A stretch of 64,000 bases of DNA, taken from positions 310,001 through 374,000 of the forward strand of contig BCIM01000013.1 in the NCBI GenBank assembly GCA_039545315.1, read 5' to 3'. The notes beneath the pieces were generated by a model. It ran no database searches. It saw nothing but the letters and a program-made list of their open reading frames with translations, and was not told where the DNA came from. Each line of letters starts with the position of its first letter. Position 1 is the first letter of the stretch. Position numbers and translations under genes: made by a program. This DNA is from Kondoa malvinella. Taxonomy: Eukaryota > Basidiomycota > Agaricostilbomycetes > Agaricostilbales > Kondoaceae. This document shows, in pieces, positions 11,515 through 23,554 of this stretch.

Positions 11515-12335
11515 TTAAGAGGCGCCTACTCCACAGACCAGACTCAAGCGATTCGGTGGGTGAATTGGTAGCTCCCCAATCCCGGTCTGTTCCGCCATCC
11601 TGAATGGCAACGTATAAGTTTGGATTGGCATATATTACGGAACTTACTGGGAATGCTTCTCAGTGAGCGGAACAGAGCTCTTTGACACAGTCGTACCCAA
11701 AATTGGTGAATTGCAAGGGGACAGCGGTAGCGCTGACCTGCATTCGGCTTTCAGCTACATTCGCGCAGGAGAAGCATAGCTACCTACGTGACACGAAAGA
11801 AGAGACGTCCAGTGAACCTTGTCACCGGAACACCTCCTTCTGTATACAACATGCCTCTTGAGAACGGTTCCAACATCAATACCCCCAAAAAGAAGCCCAA
11901 TGACAAAGAACAACCAAGTACCACTTGTCCTACGATGACCCAACCACCCTGACTCGACCCTAAACTAGGCAGCGAGCGTCTTGTTAGAAGTATCATGACT
12001 GTCGGCCAGGTGCAAACGCAGACAAGATGTAGGAGATCAAGGATTGCTGCAAAGTAGGCCATAAGACCGCGGGTGCCCAGTAGACCGATAGGGTAGTCAG
12101 CCCTTTTGTCGAAATGTCGGGTAATGATTGGATGATTGCGGATGAAGCGCCCACTGAAAGCGACTAAAGCCAACCACATAGCGAGTGTTGGGCTTTCAGC
12201 TGTAGCGGGTTTTAATGCATGACTTTGACGTAGGAACTGTAACGAACGATTATTTGAGAGGACTGAGCTCATCACCCAAACTTGGCCAAGGGTGGTAATG
12301 ACAGCTAGAGCGAGCTGTTGACGGAAGGCGTTCAT
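11515..12335 (-). CDS. Small multi-pass membrane protein, uncharacterised
   Basis: From the ATG at 12335 (MNAFRQQLALAVITT) one long exon encodes about four hydrophobic segments: LALAVITTLGQVWVM, MWLALVAFSG, GLMAYFAAILDLLHLVCVCTW and VIVGQVVLGCSLSLGFFLGVLM. Polar loops lie between them. After FFRVT an intron (ending in ATGCAG on the minus strand) leads to a Ser/Pro-rich cytosolic-type tail. A second intron (donor GTAAGT) gives a short last exon ending near 11515; alternatively the gene stops at 11644 without it. No family recognised, no signal peptide cleavage site evident. Its upstream region carries copy 2 of the repeat found before SF3A2. Confidence 0.6.
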
Positions 12336-12498
12336 TGAATGGATTTGCTGTGCTTTGGTGTATGTTAGCTCAATAGCATGATAGCGGAAGAAGAAGCCAA
12401 CGGACAAGAACAGGCTTCACCTTCTGATGATCCCCTCGCACGACAAGCCTTCTTCAGGGAGGACTTGGCAGATATTCAAGCATATCAAGCAATACAAT

Positions 12499-12670
12499 GA
12501 TGTGCTGTGTCGAGATGCTTGCAGAATTCAATTTCTTGATTCGAGACCACCTTTTGCGCTTCGATGGCCTACGCAAAGTAATGACGCTCGTCAGCTGTGC
12601 TATCCAGCTGTCCTTATACATGTCGCTCACTTGCGCTCTGCGAATCGACTAAGCTAGCTGTTTTGGTCGA
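12499..12670. repeat. Upstream repeat, copy 2 (before the membrane-protein gene)
   Basis: Direct-repeat partner of 11249-11420. It lies about 165-335 nt upstream of the start codon at 12335, so both copies sit 5' of minus-strand genes in the same orientation relative to transcription. Confidence 0.85.
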
Positions 12671-13265
12671 AAAAACGTCTCGCTTTATAAATGCCATCTC
12701 TTTAGTCTGTACTAGCTAGCCCTGCCTGTCTCTCTATCTCTTATGCTGTATTAGTCGCATCGTAACCGTGGCGTGCAGACCCGCTGCTCTGCCGTTGTGA
12801 TCATTCGTGGCATCGTTCTGGTTCGCCTCGGATTTCCCTTTTCGCTTCTATATGGTGTGCTATTTCATCCATCCATTTCATCATGCTCGCCATACCTGGC
12901 TCTACCTGTCAAGGCAATCTGAAGGATTTCTTCGAGTCACCTTGGCTGCCTGTTTGCCAACCAAATGAAACCATGCCCAGCAGCCCTTCTTTAGAGGCGA
13001 TCAAGACAATTTGGCTTGACGGTTGCGCGCATCGTCCAAGTCAGCAATGGGGTCTGCTGCGTATAGCACAACTGAACAAGGCACCTAGCGCGTCCCAGAA
13101 GAAGATCAGAGTCAAGTGAAAGTCACCGACGTGGATTTCATGTCTTGCTTGGGCGGCCTGAAACCTTGATCAACTCTATTTGAACTCTCTCCGTGTCTCT
13201 TCCTTCGATCTAGCGAGGCGCATCTGTGGTACCCTTCTTGGACATCAACCAAACCGCTGCGAACC
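12671..13265. promoter_or_regulatory. Intergenic / promoter of the Cys-rich secreted gene
   Basis: About 600 nt upstream of 13266. A 78-codon plus-strand frame at 12883-13119 begins with a true ATG but shows no motif; it could be an upstream ORF. The rest is CT-rich promoter-like DNA. Confidence 0.35.
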
Positions 13266-14240
13266 ATGCTTGCTTCTACTCTCCTGTCCCTGCTCAGCTT
13301 GGCTCTTTCAGCACGCGCTTCGCCCTTTCCACTCGAGAAAGTGGCTCGTAATCAAGTTGATGTCCGCGCCCTGCGCCAACGCCTGCAAGATAAGCCAACT
13401 CGCGTGGTGAGCTTTGCATGCGAGACGAGATTAGCTGAGCTGACTTCTGGTTCGCCAGCTAACTGCAAGAGCACATGTGGCCAGTTCAAGCTACTGTACT
13501 GGCGCAAATGCAGTGTACGACACGGATACGATGAATTGCGGTAAGACCTCTGCCTGATCTCGAAGCTTTGCTGATGAACGCGATCCAGTATGCCCTGTCA
13601 ATTTCAGACGTGCATACGACGAGAATGAAGAACACGACACTACTGGGACGGACATTGCCTGTTCAGCTTGTCTAGACGGTTCGTCCGTTTCTGCGGATGA
13701 TCAATATTGCGATTGTCCCAATGACCGGGTCTATAATGATTACACCAACAAATGCGGTGAGTCTATTGATCTGGCTTATGCTTGTCTGTATATTGACTAC
13801 GATCCAGTATGCCGCTACAGCTTCATCGACCAAGATGGTCAATGCGGTCAGTCTGATACTGCTTGTGCGGTCTCAGTACCTGACTTAGAGTATCAGTCTG
13901 TCCATTCGGTCAAAGCATTCAATATGGGCTTTGCGTCGCGCCGTCGTATGATTGTGTTCAGATTCCGGGCTTCTCGCTTGCTCAAGACAAGAACTTCGTC
14001 TACCTCTCATGCGTACGTGTCATCATATCACTCTGGCTAGCCCAGCTGAGTGTGCCCAATGCAGACCTATACTGGTGAAGATGATCGTGTGCGTCGAGCT
14101 GGCCTTTCCCCATTATCCTGACTTACCGTTGCGTGACAACAGTTCTTCTGCTATTACCTCAGTCAAACTGGCGCCTTCCTGACTGCTGGAGGTGTGCAAT
14201 CAAATGTAAGGTGTCCCGCTCCACAGCGCAATCCGCCCCT
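13266..14240 (+). CDS. Secreted cysteine-rich protein
   Basis: The ATG at 13266 starts a signal peptide (MLASTLLSLLSLALSARA) followed by a short propeptide-like segment with basic residues. Joining exons at clean splice sites gives one continuous frame full of spaced Cys: TMNCVCPVNF, DIACSACLDG, QYCDCPNDRV, YTNKCVCRYSF, GQCVCPFGQSIQYGLCV, YDCVQIPGF, VYLSC, then RFFCYYLSQTGAFL and a short tail ending near 14240. The CxC pairs separated by 10-20 residues resemble EGF-like or other fungal Cys-rich wall or effector-type modules, but I cannot assign a family. Introns of about 50 nt break it at Cys codons repeatedly (tgc g|t..). It is followed by two glucan-active enzymes, suggesting an extracellular or wall role. 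Confidence 0.65.
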
Positions 14241-14498
14241 GTAGAAAGCTGGTTTTGGGAACAAGAGAAAGGGAGAGAGATTGTTGTTACACTGCTTGTA
14301 TGTGTAGGGGATTTGATTGCGGTTGTAGAATCTTGGAGCAGTTCCGGAAAGTGTCGCGCGTCCAGTATAGATTCATTAGCCTGTCGAGGCATTGCATTTT
14401 CATATCCCGGATCATACGTTCAATAGATATGAGAGGATCACACTGCAATCCTGCAGCAGTGCAACAGCCAAGCTCGTATGTAGGACGTTTCTGCTAAT

Positions 14499-16532
14499 TC
14501 ATTTCTCAATCCACTTGTCGCAGACGTGGTTGTTGAAGACTTTGGTCGCATCGCGAGTCAGATAGCCAGCTTCGACACTTTGGCGATAGTCCTACGGCAA
14601 CTCGATCAGCCAGTTACCGGCTACAAACAATGCCTTACCCTTAAGATTCCGTTCAACACCGTCCCGTTGACGTTACCAGGTTGTGTACTGATCTTCGCGC
14701 CCTTCTCCATCTTGAAATTCCAGAAAACCTATCTTTGAAGCAAAGGGAAATCAGAGTTTGCATAGAGGGCTCACAGCAGACTGACCCTCCACCAGCAGCA
14801 TGGGTCAATTTTTGGGCGTCTCCCCAATCTTGAATGAACTGTTTGTCCATCGGCATCGTGTCTTCGACCGCCAGCCAATATTCTCCTGCGACCAGCGGCG
14901 TGTTACCCAGCTCTACATTCTGCTGGATACGGTCCCAGTCTGCCGAGCTCAGCATGGAATATAGCTAAGCGAGAATTTCGCTCACTGCAAATCTTTTTCA
15001 TGTATGCTTCCTGAGTTGCGTTCTCAGCGACGTAGCCGAAATTAAAGTAGGTATCTTGTGCAAAGGGTCAGCTGAGCATGGAAAGCAGCAATTAGCTCAC
15101 GATCTTCAAAAGACGATGGTCCAATTGTGAAATTGCGCGGATTATTCTTCTGAGGATCCGCATACTGCCAAGAAGCTGCCATGAAAGAGGTAGTGATACA
15201 GGCGGAATAGCCCTTCAGCTTTGGTGGCTCGCTGGCTTTGGAAACATTCTTGGAATGTGCCTTATGGGACGACACGGATTTGGGTTTCACCGATTTCAAA
15301 GTCTGCAGGATGAGCTTCTTCGTCTTCTCGTCGAGTGGAGGTACAGGGCTCGTCGAGTTTGCAGCGCATTTGACTCCCATCTTATGTGCTAGCTTGAGCG
15401 CTGAAAGTCACGGTGGTGGGGAGACTTACCCATTGTTCTGTAGCTCTGACAGTCTCCACAAAGCGCTTGTAGTCTATCATGACTTGCAGGATTAGTGCTT
15501 GGTAACACAAAAACAAACCGAACTGACAATCGCCAAGGCCTGGCGTTTTGGCAGCATCTTGTTCAGGCTCGTTCATGGCAAGAAGCTGTACCAGAAAGTC
15601 AGCAATGAACCAGGTAAATGCAGATGATCTCGCGTTATAGACGTATGAAAAGTCTTCGTCCCCATGAATCAATGCAGTAAACGCCGCCGTCGCGTTCAGG
15701 CCGCGTTGATAGTTCTCTTCTGTGTAGAATCCTGATTCTGCGCACTTGCCAGCAAACATCTGATAAGAGCTAGAGACACCAGGTAACTGAAGAATCATCA
15801 GTCGTGTTGTGAATTTTCTCAACTGAGAGGCATCACAGCGCTGCGAAAAGGGCTCGTTCAGAGGTCGGCAGCATAGACAAGGCAGCTCACTGTATGTCTA
15901 GAATCACCCACTGTATCGCCCATCAGCTTTCACTTTGACTTGAACACATGAACTGACGAATTTCGCTTCCTTCAACATACGCAGCACGCGTTTCAAAGCC
16001 ATCAAACTGCCGCTCGGGTAATGGTCTTTGGTGTTCTTCAGCTGCTCTATCATGTACCAAGGGACAGGAATCCTGCTACAGATCAGATTGTAAACGGAAT
16101 GCTGGATATGGACAAACTTACCTGATTGTGTTGAGATTGTACTTCTTCAATGCTTTAACATCCTGGTCTGTGAACCAATTCCGCCAATGCTGAGAGAACA
16201 TGAGCAGGTACACCTTCATATTTGGAGAGAGAGACTGACTTCTTCGAAGACTTTGTTGGCCTTTGCCTGACCCAGTGATTCCGTCAAGGCATACTCATTG
16301 CGAATGCATTCGCTACAGTTGGCGCAGTTCTGTCCGCCCATCTGAGCCCATTTGGATTCCAGCATCCAGGGTTCGACAACTACACCACATTGTCAGCGAG
16401 GGGTATGCATTTGAAAACACATAACTCGCCAAAAAGTGAGCCGAGATTGACGCCCCTGACTACATCAGGACCAGTAGCAAGTGCGACGGGCAGGAAAGTC
16501 GCCAATGCAGCCAAACACAGAAGCGCGTACAT
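14499..16532 (-). CDS. Secreted glycoside hydrolase family 5, exo-beta-1,3-glucanase type (copy A)
   Basis: The start at 16532 gives a signal peptide (MYALLCLAALATFLPVALA) and VRGVNLGSLF, the GH5 opening strand. Following exons carry KWAQMGGQNC with a CANCSEC cysteine cluster, HWRNWFTDQDV, LPGVSSSYQMFAGKC, NEPEQDAAKTPG (acid/base Glu in NEP near 15560) and GEYWLAVED (nucleophile Glu near 14880). It ends VFNNHVCDKWIEK at 14499. Expected role: hydrolysis or remodelling of beta-glucan in the wall or medium. It is a clear paralogue of the gene at 17686-19917, on the same strand. About ten short introns. Confidence 0.85.
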
Positions 16533-17256
16533 CTTGTAGATGATAGGCTTAGCCAACAGACAAAAGTATGCAATGTGGTGGTCGCTAGTGGAGGTCTTGT
16601 CGAGTACTGTGCACACGGATGGCAACAAACCAGAAAGGCGCAAGATATAACTTCTGCAGCCTTCTGGTGTTGCAAAAGGCATAAGGATCGAAGCTTCCGC
16701 CAGAAGCTACCGTAGCTTTAGAACTCAGAAGGCGTAACAGCTATTAATACTACCTGGGCACACGAGTATTGCTGTGCATACAGAGACTCCTTGGAAGAAG
16801 CCCACGGAAGGGATCAAGACATACATCGCTCGCTCAAGGGAGAAACGAAGCGCCTAGCCTAGTAGCGAGATAATTCCTGAAACCAGCCAAAGCTACAGAA
16901 ACAGCACATCAAGGAGAAGCGATATCCAGCGCTGGTAAATTATTTGACTGGTTCGCGAATTCGCATGCTCCGGCAAAGCAATGCCATGGATCGACGAAAG
17001 GGTCATACGATTCGTATGCTTGCGCTGAGAAAGTGTGAGCTTGCAGGCGCTGTACTGAGCCGTATAACGCTTGGATCATGGTCGTGATAAGGTTGGAAGG
17101 TTGAAGGCATGCATAGGCTGTGCGAATTATACAAGCCCGCTAAGTGCCACCAAGTGACACTAGCCAATCTCTCCCTCCCCTCTCCCATTCTGCCCTCGCT
17201 GGCCCAAGCCAGCTCATCGAAACTTCATGAGAGTCGAGGAAAGCTTCACTTTGATA
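16533..17256. promoter_or_regulatory. Upstream region of glucanase copy A
   Basis: About 720 nt with no supported gene. Short plus-strand frames around 17109-17339 have no motif. Confidence 0.3.
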
Positions 17257-17678
17257 CTACTCGCTTTCCTGTTCCAGATGCACATCATCATCCTGATGCT
17301 CGGCGGCTGATATTGCAGCCATCATTCGCCTGTCCTTGAACGCAGCTTGTTGTCTCTTTGCCCAAATGCGACCCGCAAGCTGAATCCCAGATCGTGCAAA
17401 GTTTGACCACAATATTCGCAAGGTGAGTCGCTTGTTTGAAATCGTCATCGCGGTAGTATCAATCCATAAGTGCTGCGGGACCAAAACAAGCCAATATTTG
17501 CAATCTTGGTGCGGTCACGCCGTACTGTTATGGAAGAAAGTAGTGGCGATCCTGTAGAGAAGATCATTGGCAAGATCGGGACGAGCAGCAGCGATATGTA
17601 GGCAACCCTGCTCCGTGATATGCAATAACACACATGCCATCCAACAAACACCCAACTGAGCGAAATTCGAAAGGTCAT
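17257..17678 (-). CDS. Small putative membrane protein between the two glucanases
   Basis: Hypothetical, two exons. Exon 1 (ATG at 17678) encodes hydrophobic stretches including YISLLLVPILPMIFS. A 53-nt intron (donor GTACGG, acceptor CGCAG on the minus strand) joins it in frame to HLWIDTTAMTISNKR, a basic amphipathic region (RIWAKRQQAAFKDRR) and an acidic end HQDDDVHLEQESE. The start lies only 8 nt from the stop of glucanase copy B. The in-phase splice and natural charged tail support coding; no family is recognised and the first exon could hold another intron. Confidence 0.4.
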
Positions 17679-17685
17679 CCCCAGT

Positions 17686-19917
17686 CTAAAGATCCAAAGC
17701 CCCTGCCCTCTTCATCTTCGTCCCACTGTCTCTGTACTTGTCACAGACTCGTTTGTTGAAGACTCTGTATGCATCGGGATGCAAATAGCCTTGCTCTACG
17801 GATTGCACGTAATCCTGAGAGCGAGATGAGCTTCACTGTCACAGGAAGCCGCAGACTTACTCGAACAACACCGCCCAACGTAGCTGTTCCGTTCATCCAT
17901 CCGACGGGTGCGCCCCTCTCCACCTAAGAGAGGCATGAGATTCGCCTAAATTACGATGCTGGGTTGCTCTTACTTTGAAGTTCCAAAACGCCCATCTTTT
18001 CGGCCACATAAGAGAAAATCGAGCTGCTCGGACATGCACTTACCCGCCGCCAGCCTCATGAGCCAATTTCTGAGCATCGCCAAAGTCGCGAAGGAATTGC
18101 TTGTCTATCGGCACTTCCTCTTCTGTGCCGAGCCACCATTCGCCAGCTATCATCGGAGAGTTGCCCAGATCCGCGTTCTTCTTCACTCTGTCCCAATCTG
18201 AGTATCGTTAGCGTGCGGCGGTCGCTTGGAATATAACGACTCACTGCATATAGTCTTCATGTATCCTGCCTGCGTCTTGTTCTCCGCGACATAGCCTGTG
18301 CGAAGTACCATCAGAGATTGCAATCGGGTCTACCAGAGTCTCAAAATTCACCGAACGAGAAGTAAGGATCTGTGAGCAGCTGCACAGTCAGTCATGCAGC
18401 AGTACTTTAGAACAAAAATGACTAACGATCATCATATACCGCCGGACCTTGCACGACTCGGCTGGGGTTGTAACGTTCAGGATCGCGCCACTGCCATGAA
18501 GCAGACTGAAAAGCGGTGGTGATGCATGCGTTGTAGCCCTTTTGAGCTTTGCCAGGTCGAGCGGGTTTATCGTAAAAAGTGGCCGTCAGCTTGAGCTGCC
18601 TGAATGTACGTTGGATCAAAGCCTTGGTTGGGGCATCAAGCGGTGGTATGCGACGAGAGGGTCGGCCTGGGCAAGACATGCCGACCTGAAACGGTAATAA
18701 GATTGCGAAAAGGGAAACAGGTGGAAAACGCAGACTCACATAGACTTCTGCTGCGCGTACGCGATCCACAAAGCCTTGATTGTCTACGCCAGATAGTAAG
18801 CGGAGTGCAACGCCAGCGGATAAGACCTACAGATGTCTAGGTTAGGCGTCTGAGATGGGTCCTGGTCTGGCTCATTAATGGCTTGCAGCTGGCTGGGAAT
18901 GAGGATAATTCTCTCGAATAGATGGACAGGCGTACACTATATACCGCTGGAGCATAGTGAGCTGCATGCCGTGCAATGTAAAGAGAAAACTTACTCGAGA
19001 AATCCGGATCGCCATGGATGAGAGCGGCGAGAACAGCAGACGCCTTGAAGCCTCTTTCAAAATTCTCTGGCGTATAGAAACCGGGCGTCGTGCATTGACC
19101 TGCAAACATTTGCCCGTTCTAGTGGATATCATCAGGATGTGAGACGTGTTGCTCGTCAGATTGATGCTCACGGCAGATACACCCGGTAGCTATTCATACG
19201 AGATCTCATCAGTCGCTATCGGCCAAGTACTGAAAGTGCACTCACAGCACTATGCGAAAGATTGATTAAGTCGTCAATGCGTCCTATGCGAAAAGAGCTG
19301 GCTTACTGTATATCGAGCATGACCCACTAGGCTGACATCAGAGCGAACAGACAGAACATTCACGGATGCTTACAATCTTGGCCCTCTTGAGCATCTTCAG
19401 CGCTCTTTTCAATGCCCAAAGTCCACCTGAGGGATAGTACTCTTGACTGTTCTTGAGCGACTCGACCATCCACCAACCGATTGGCAGCCTGACTGTATTG
19501 ATCTTGAGCCTCCGTAGCGTATCCACATCTGCTTGTGTGAACCAGCTCGACCAATGCTGCACTCGATATATCAATTGACAATCCTAGGATATGATTTTGC
19601 AGAACTGACCTGGCCAAAAACCTTGTTCGCTTGCGTCTGGCCGAGGGCTTTCGTGAGGGCAAACTCTGATCGGATGCACTTTGAGCAATCATCACAATTT
19701 TCTCCTCCCATGCGGGCCCATTCTCTGTATAATTCATATGAGCATTCACCTTTTGACGCGTCGACATGACTTACGCAGGATTTAGCCATGGCTCGCTAAC
19801 GAATAGACCTCCTAGATTCACACCGTACACGGTTGTGGGACCAGATTGCGCGAGATGCGTCGTCGCGACTTGAGCCAGAACAGCGGGTAGTGCAGACAAG
19901 AGGAGAGCGGCTTTCAT
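17686..19917 (-). CDS. Secreted glycoside hydrolase family 5, exo-beta-1,3-glucanase type (copy B)
   Basis: The start at 19917 gives a signal peptide (MKAALLLSALPAVLAQ), then VYGVNLGGLFVSEPWLNP and EWARMGGENCDDCSKC, parallel to copy A. Further motifs: HWSSWFTQADVDTLRRL, NTVRLPIGWWMVESLK, a TTPGFYTPENFERG segment, AINEPDQDPSQTP (acid/base Glu near 18868) and AGEWWLGTEEEVP (nucleophile near 18140). The C-terminus RVFNKRVCDKYRDSGTK ends at 17686 and keeps the Cys of copy A. Intron positions look broadly shared with copy A. Role: extracellular or wall glucan hydrolysis, by family. Confidence 0.85.
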
Positions 19918-20106
19918 CTTTTGCGAGAATGGTTGTCTTATTGAAAACAGCGATCGCGATTTGAAATGGGTCCCAGGGTCTCGGGAGAAAAGGCTTGGGC
20001 GAAAGAAAACAAGTCGGGCAAATTCCCGTGTTTGCTTATGTGACATTTTCAGCCTGGAAAGGATTTACAGTACAAAGAAAACACACACAGAACCCTTCAA
20101 GATACT

Positions 20107-21842
20107 CTAAGAGGATCCTGCATCAATCAAATGTCCGTGTCCAATGTTAAGTTCATCGTCCAACTGTTAAAACACCTTAGCTTTTATTCCACCTCTGTAC
20201 AGTAGAAGATCACTCACGTGGATGTAGGCCCGCTCTACACCCGATAGACTTTCTATTGCCAGTTGCAGACTCTCTCCGCAGTTGTGAGCAAGAGGCTGAC
20301 TGGCTATCAGCTAAATATAAAGACTCAAGCGAGCAACTCACCAAGGGGCAATCTCTAGGTAGGATGATGTCGCATTCTACAATCTGGTTGTCGCCCGCTG
20401 AGAAGACTGAGACATGCGTGATCTGTCTGACTAGCGGACTGAAGCGGGTGACAAGGTAGATGACCTATCACGAGTATCAGCTGGTGTAGGCTAGTAGACA
20501 CCCGACGGACTCTCTGATGGGCAGCAGCACTTGCTCTGCGGCCTGCTAGGTTGACAACATTTTGGTAAAGCGTTTGCGACCAATCGATGATGACTGCAGC
20601 CCATTTAGACACAACTAGGCAAGAGCTTTTCTCGAACACACTGTAAAGAGACAGAATCACACCACCCAGCGGATCAAGAATTGGCCAACCAATAAGCGTG
20701 CCAGCGAAAGGAAACAGGATAGAAAACAGATTAAAGACCACATCGTTCTGCGCGTCTTGCGCCAAAGCTTTGACAGACGAATTTTGAAAGCTTCTATAAG
20801 CGACCCAGACGAAAGACTTGATGACGACGGTTGAGGCCATGATGATGTAGCCCGATTTCGGGATTTCCACTACTTCCAAATCCTTGTTCAGGACTCGTTG
20901 GACTGATTCGATTCTAATCAACTCTTGAGCACGTCAATACTTCCAGGAATCGAGAAGCTCACAGTACTTGAATGAAGGAAGCTTGCATAAAGACGGAGAA
21001 GATGATGATGCCCATAGGCTCAAGGCGCCGTTTACCCGTGGGATAGTTGTAGTGCGTCGTCTCATCATTGTGAGCGACTATAAGGAGTCAGGTGTGGATC
21101 TCGTCGTACGAAAACGCACTCACTCCATCTCGATGTGAAGAAGATGATCTGCTCTCATCAGTCAGTCAGTAAACATCTCATTCGTCGTAAGGCAGCATAC
21201 TAGAGTAGACAGCAGATCCATAGCCGAGTCGATAGTACTTGCGATAAGCGAAACCGAATTGGTGAGCAATACCGCCTATACTTAATGAGCACTGATCACA
21301 CCCTTGTCCGACTGACATACGAAAATCTTGGCCGCCAGCAGCACAATGTTGATTACCAGGTTGACATTGATAGCAGTCGTCACCGTCCTCGAAAAGGCTT
21401 CCTCTTTGCCCTCCAGATGACCTTTTGGCAACAAAGGAGCTGATTCGAGATCCCGCCCAGATCCCTTATCTGCCGTTTGTATGCAATCGTCGAGGATTTC
21501 GTCCACTTCAGCGAAACTGTCCAACAATTCGTTCTGCGCCTCGTAGAACCGTCTTAGCTTCTTGGGGAGATGTTTGAGTTCGTCTTCGTCCTTCCTGAAT
21601 TGTTCAAAGGTGCCTCCTCGGCTGTACAAACGTCTCAGGTGCGCAGACCCAAACTGCGACGAAAGCCCTCACTTGTCAACGAGCGTCGAATCAATGTGAT
21701 GATGCGCCTTGTGAGGACTCGGAGAAGGCAGTGGTGAACCATTCTCGCCGTTCAGAGAGAGCCAAGGAGTACTGGGCTGTCCTGATAATCCGCCTGGCAG
21801 ACTCAACATTGAATGCGAGCGCTGGAAAGTTTGGAGCGCCAT
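20107..21842 (-). CDS. Cation diffusion facilitator, Mn-type (MTP-like) transporter
   Basis: Proton-coupled divalent-cation exporter of an internal or plasma membrane. The start at 21842 gives a Ser/Pro-rich N-terminus. RGGTFEQFRKDEDELKHL and RRFYEAQNELLDSFAEVDE follow, the hallmark pre-membrane segment of Mn-CDFs. Membrane helices start with INVNLVINIVLLAAKIF, then SVSLIASTIDSAMDLLSTL with the metal-site pattern DSAMD, VVIKSFVWVAY, ALAQDAQNDVVFN (second site) and GWPILDPLGG. The C-terminal cytoplasmic domain has LAGRRASAAAHQ, YLVTRFSPLVRQ, GVERAYIH, ending GHGHLIDAGSS at 20107. Choice of Mn rather than Zn/Fe is by the DxxxD-type motif and is inference. Confidence 0.85.
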
Positions 21843-22208
21843 GCTAGGTTACTGGTAGAGACTGAGACGATGATGTTCTGGCTAGGCAGCCTCCGAGCTT
21901 GTCCTCAGTGCAGCGCGGCACGGTTGCACATCGTTGATTGAGGATGACCGAGGTAATAATAGCCAGATCAAAGTAATGTGCGATAAGGATGTTAGCACTT
22001 TTATAGCATCTCTTCTGCATCTTGGATTCCTATTCCTCATTCTAGCCTTTCCGTGCGCTGATTTGGTACTTCCAACCCTACATCTCTTGACAGATGCCCC
22101 TGCACAGCTTCCCATGCACAACCTTTTGCACTCAGCTCAATCGCTGGTGAAGTATCTGTATCCAAGACACTGTCTTTAGCTGAGCATGAGAGCTCGGTAG
22201 AGTCTCGC
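21843..22208. promoter_or_regulatory. CDF promoter region
   Basis: 366 nt between the UPRTase stop and the transporter start. No gene seen on either strand. Confidence 0.3.
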
Positions 22209-23434
<1,226 letters not shown>

Positions 23435-23554
23435 ATTGTCGTATTATATCAAGGTCGTTGAGGGAGAGAGACAAAAAAGGCCAAGACACATGCATGATAA
23501 CGAATTGATAGGCGGCTTATAGCCCGACGCAATGGTCACTCCCTGCAGTAGATC

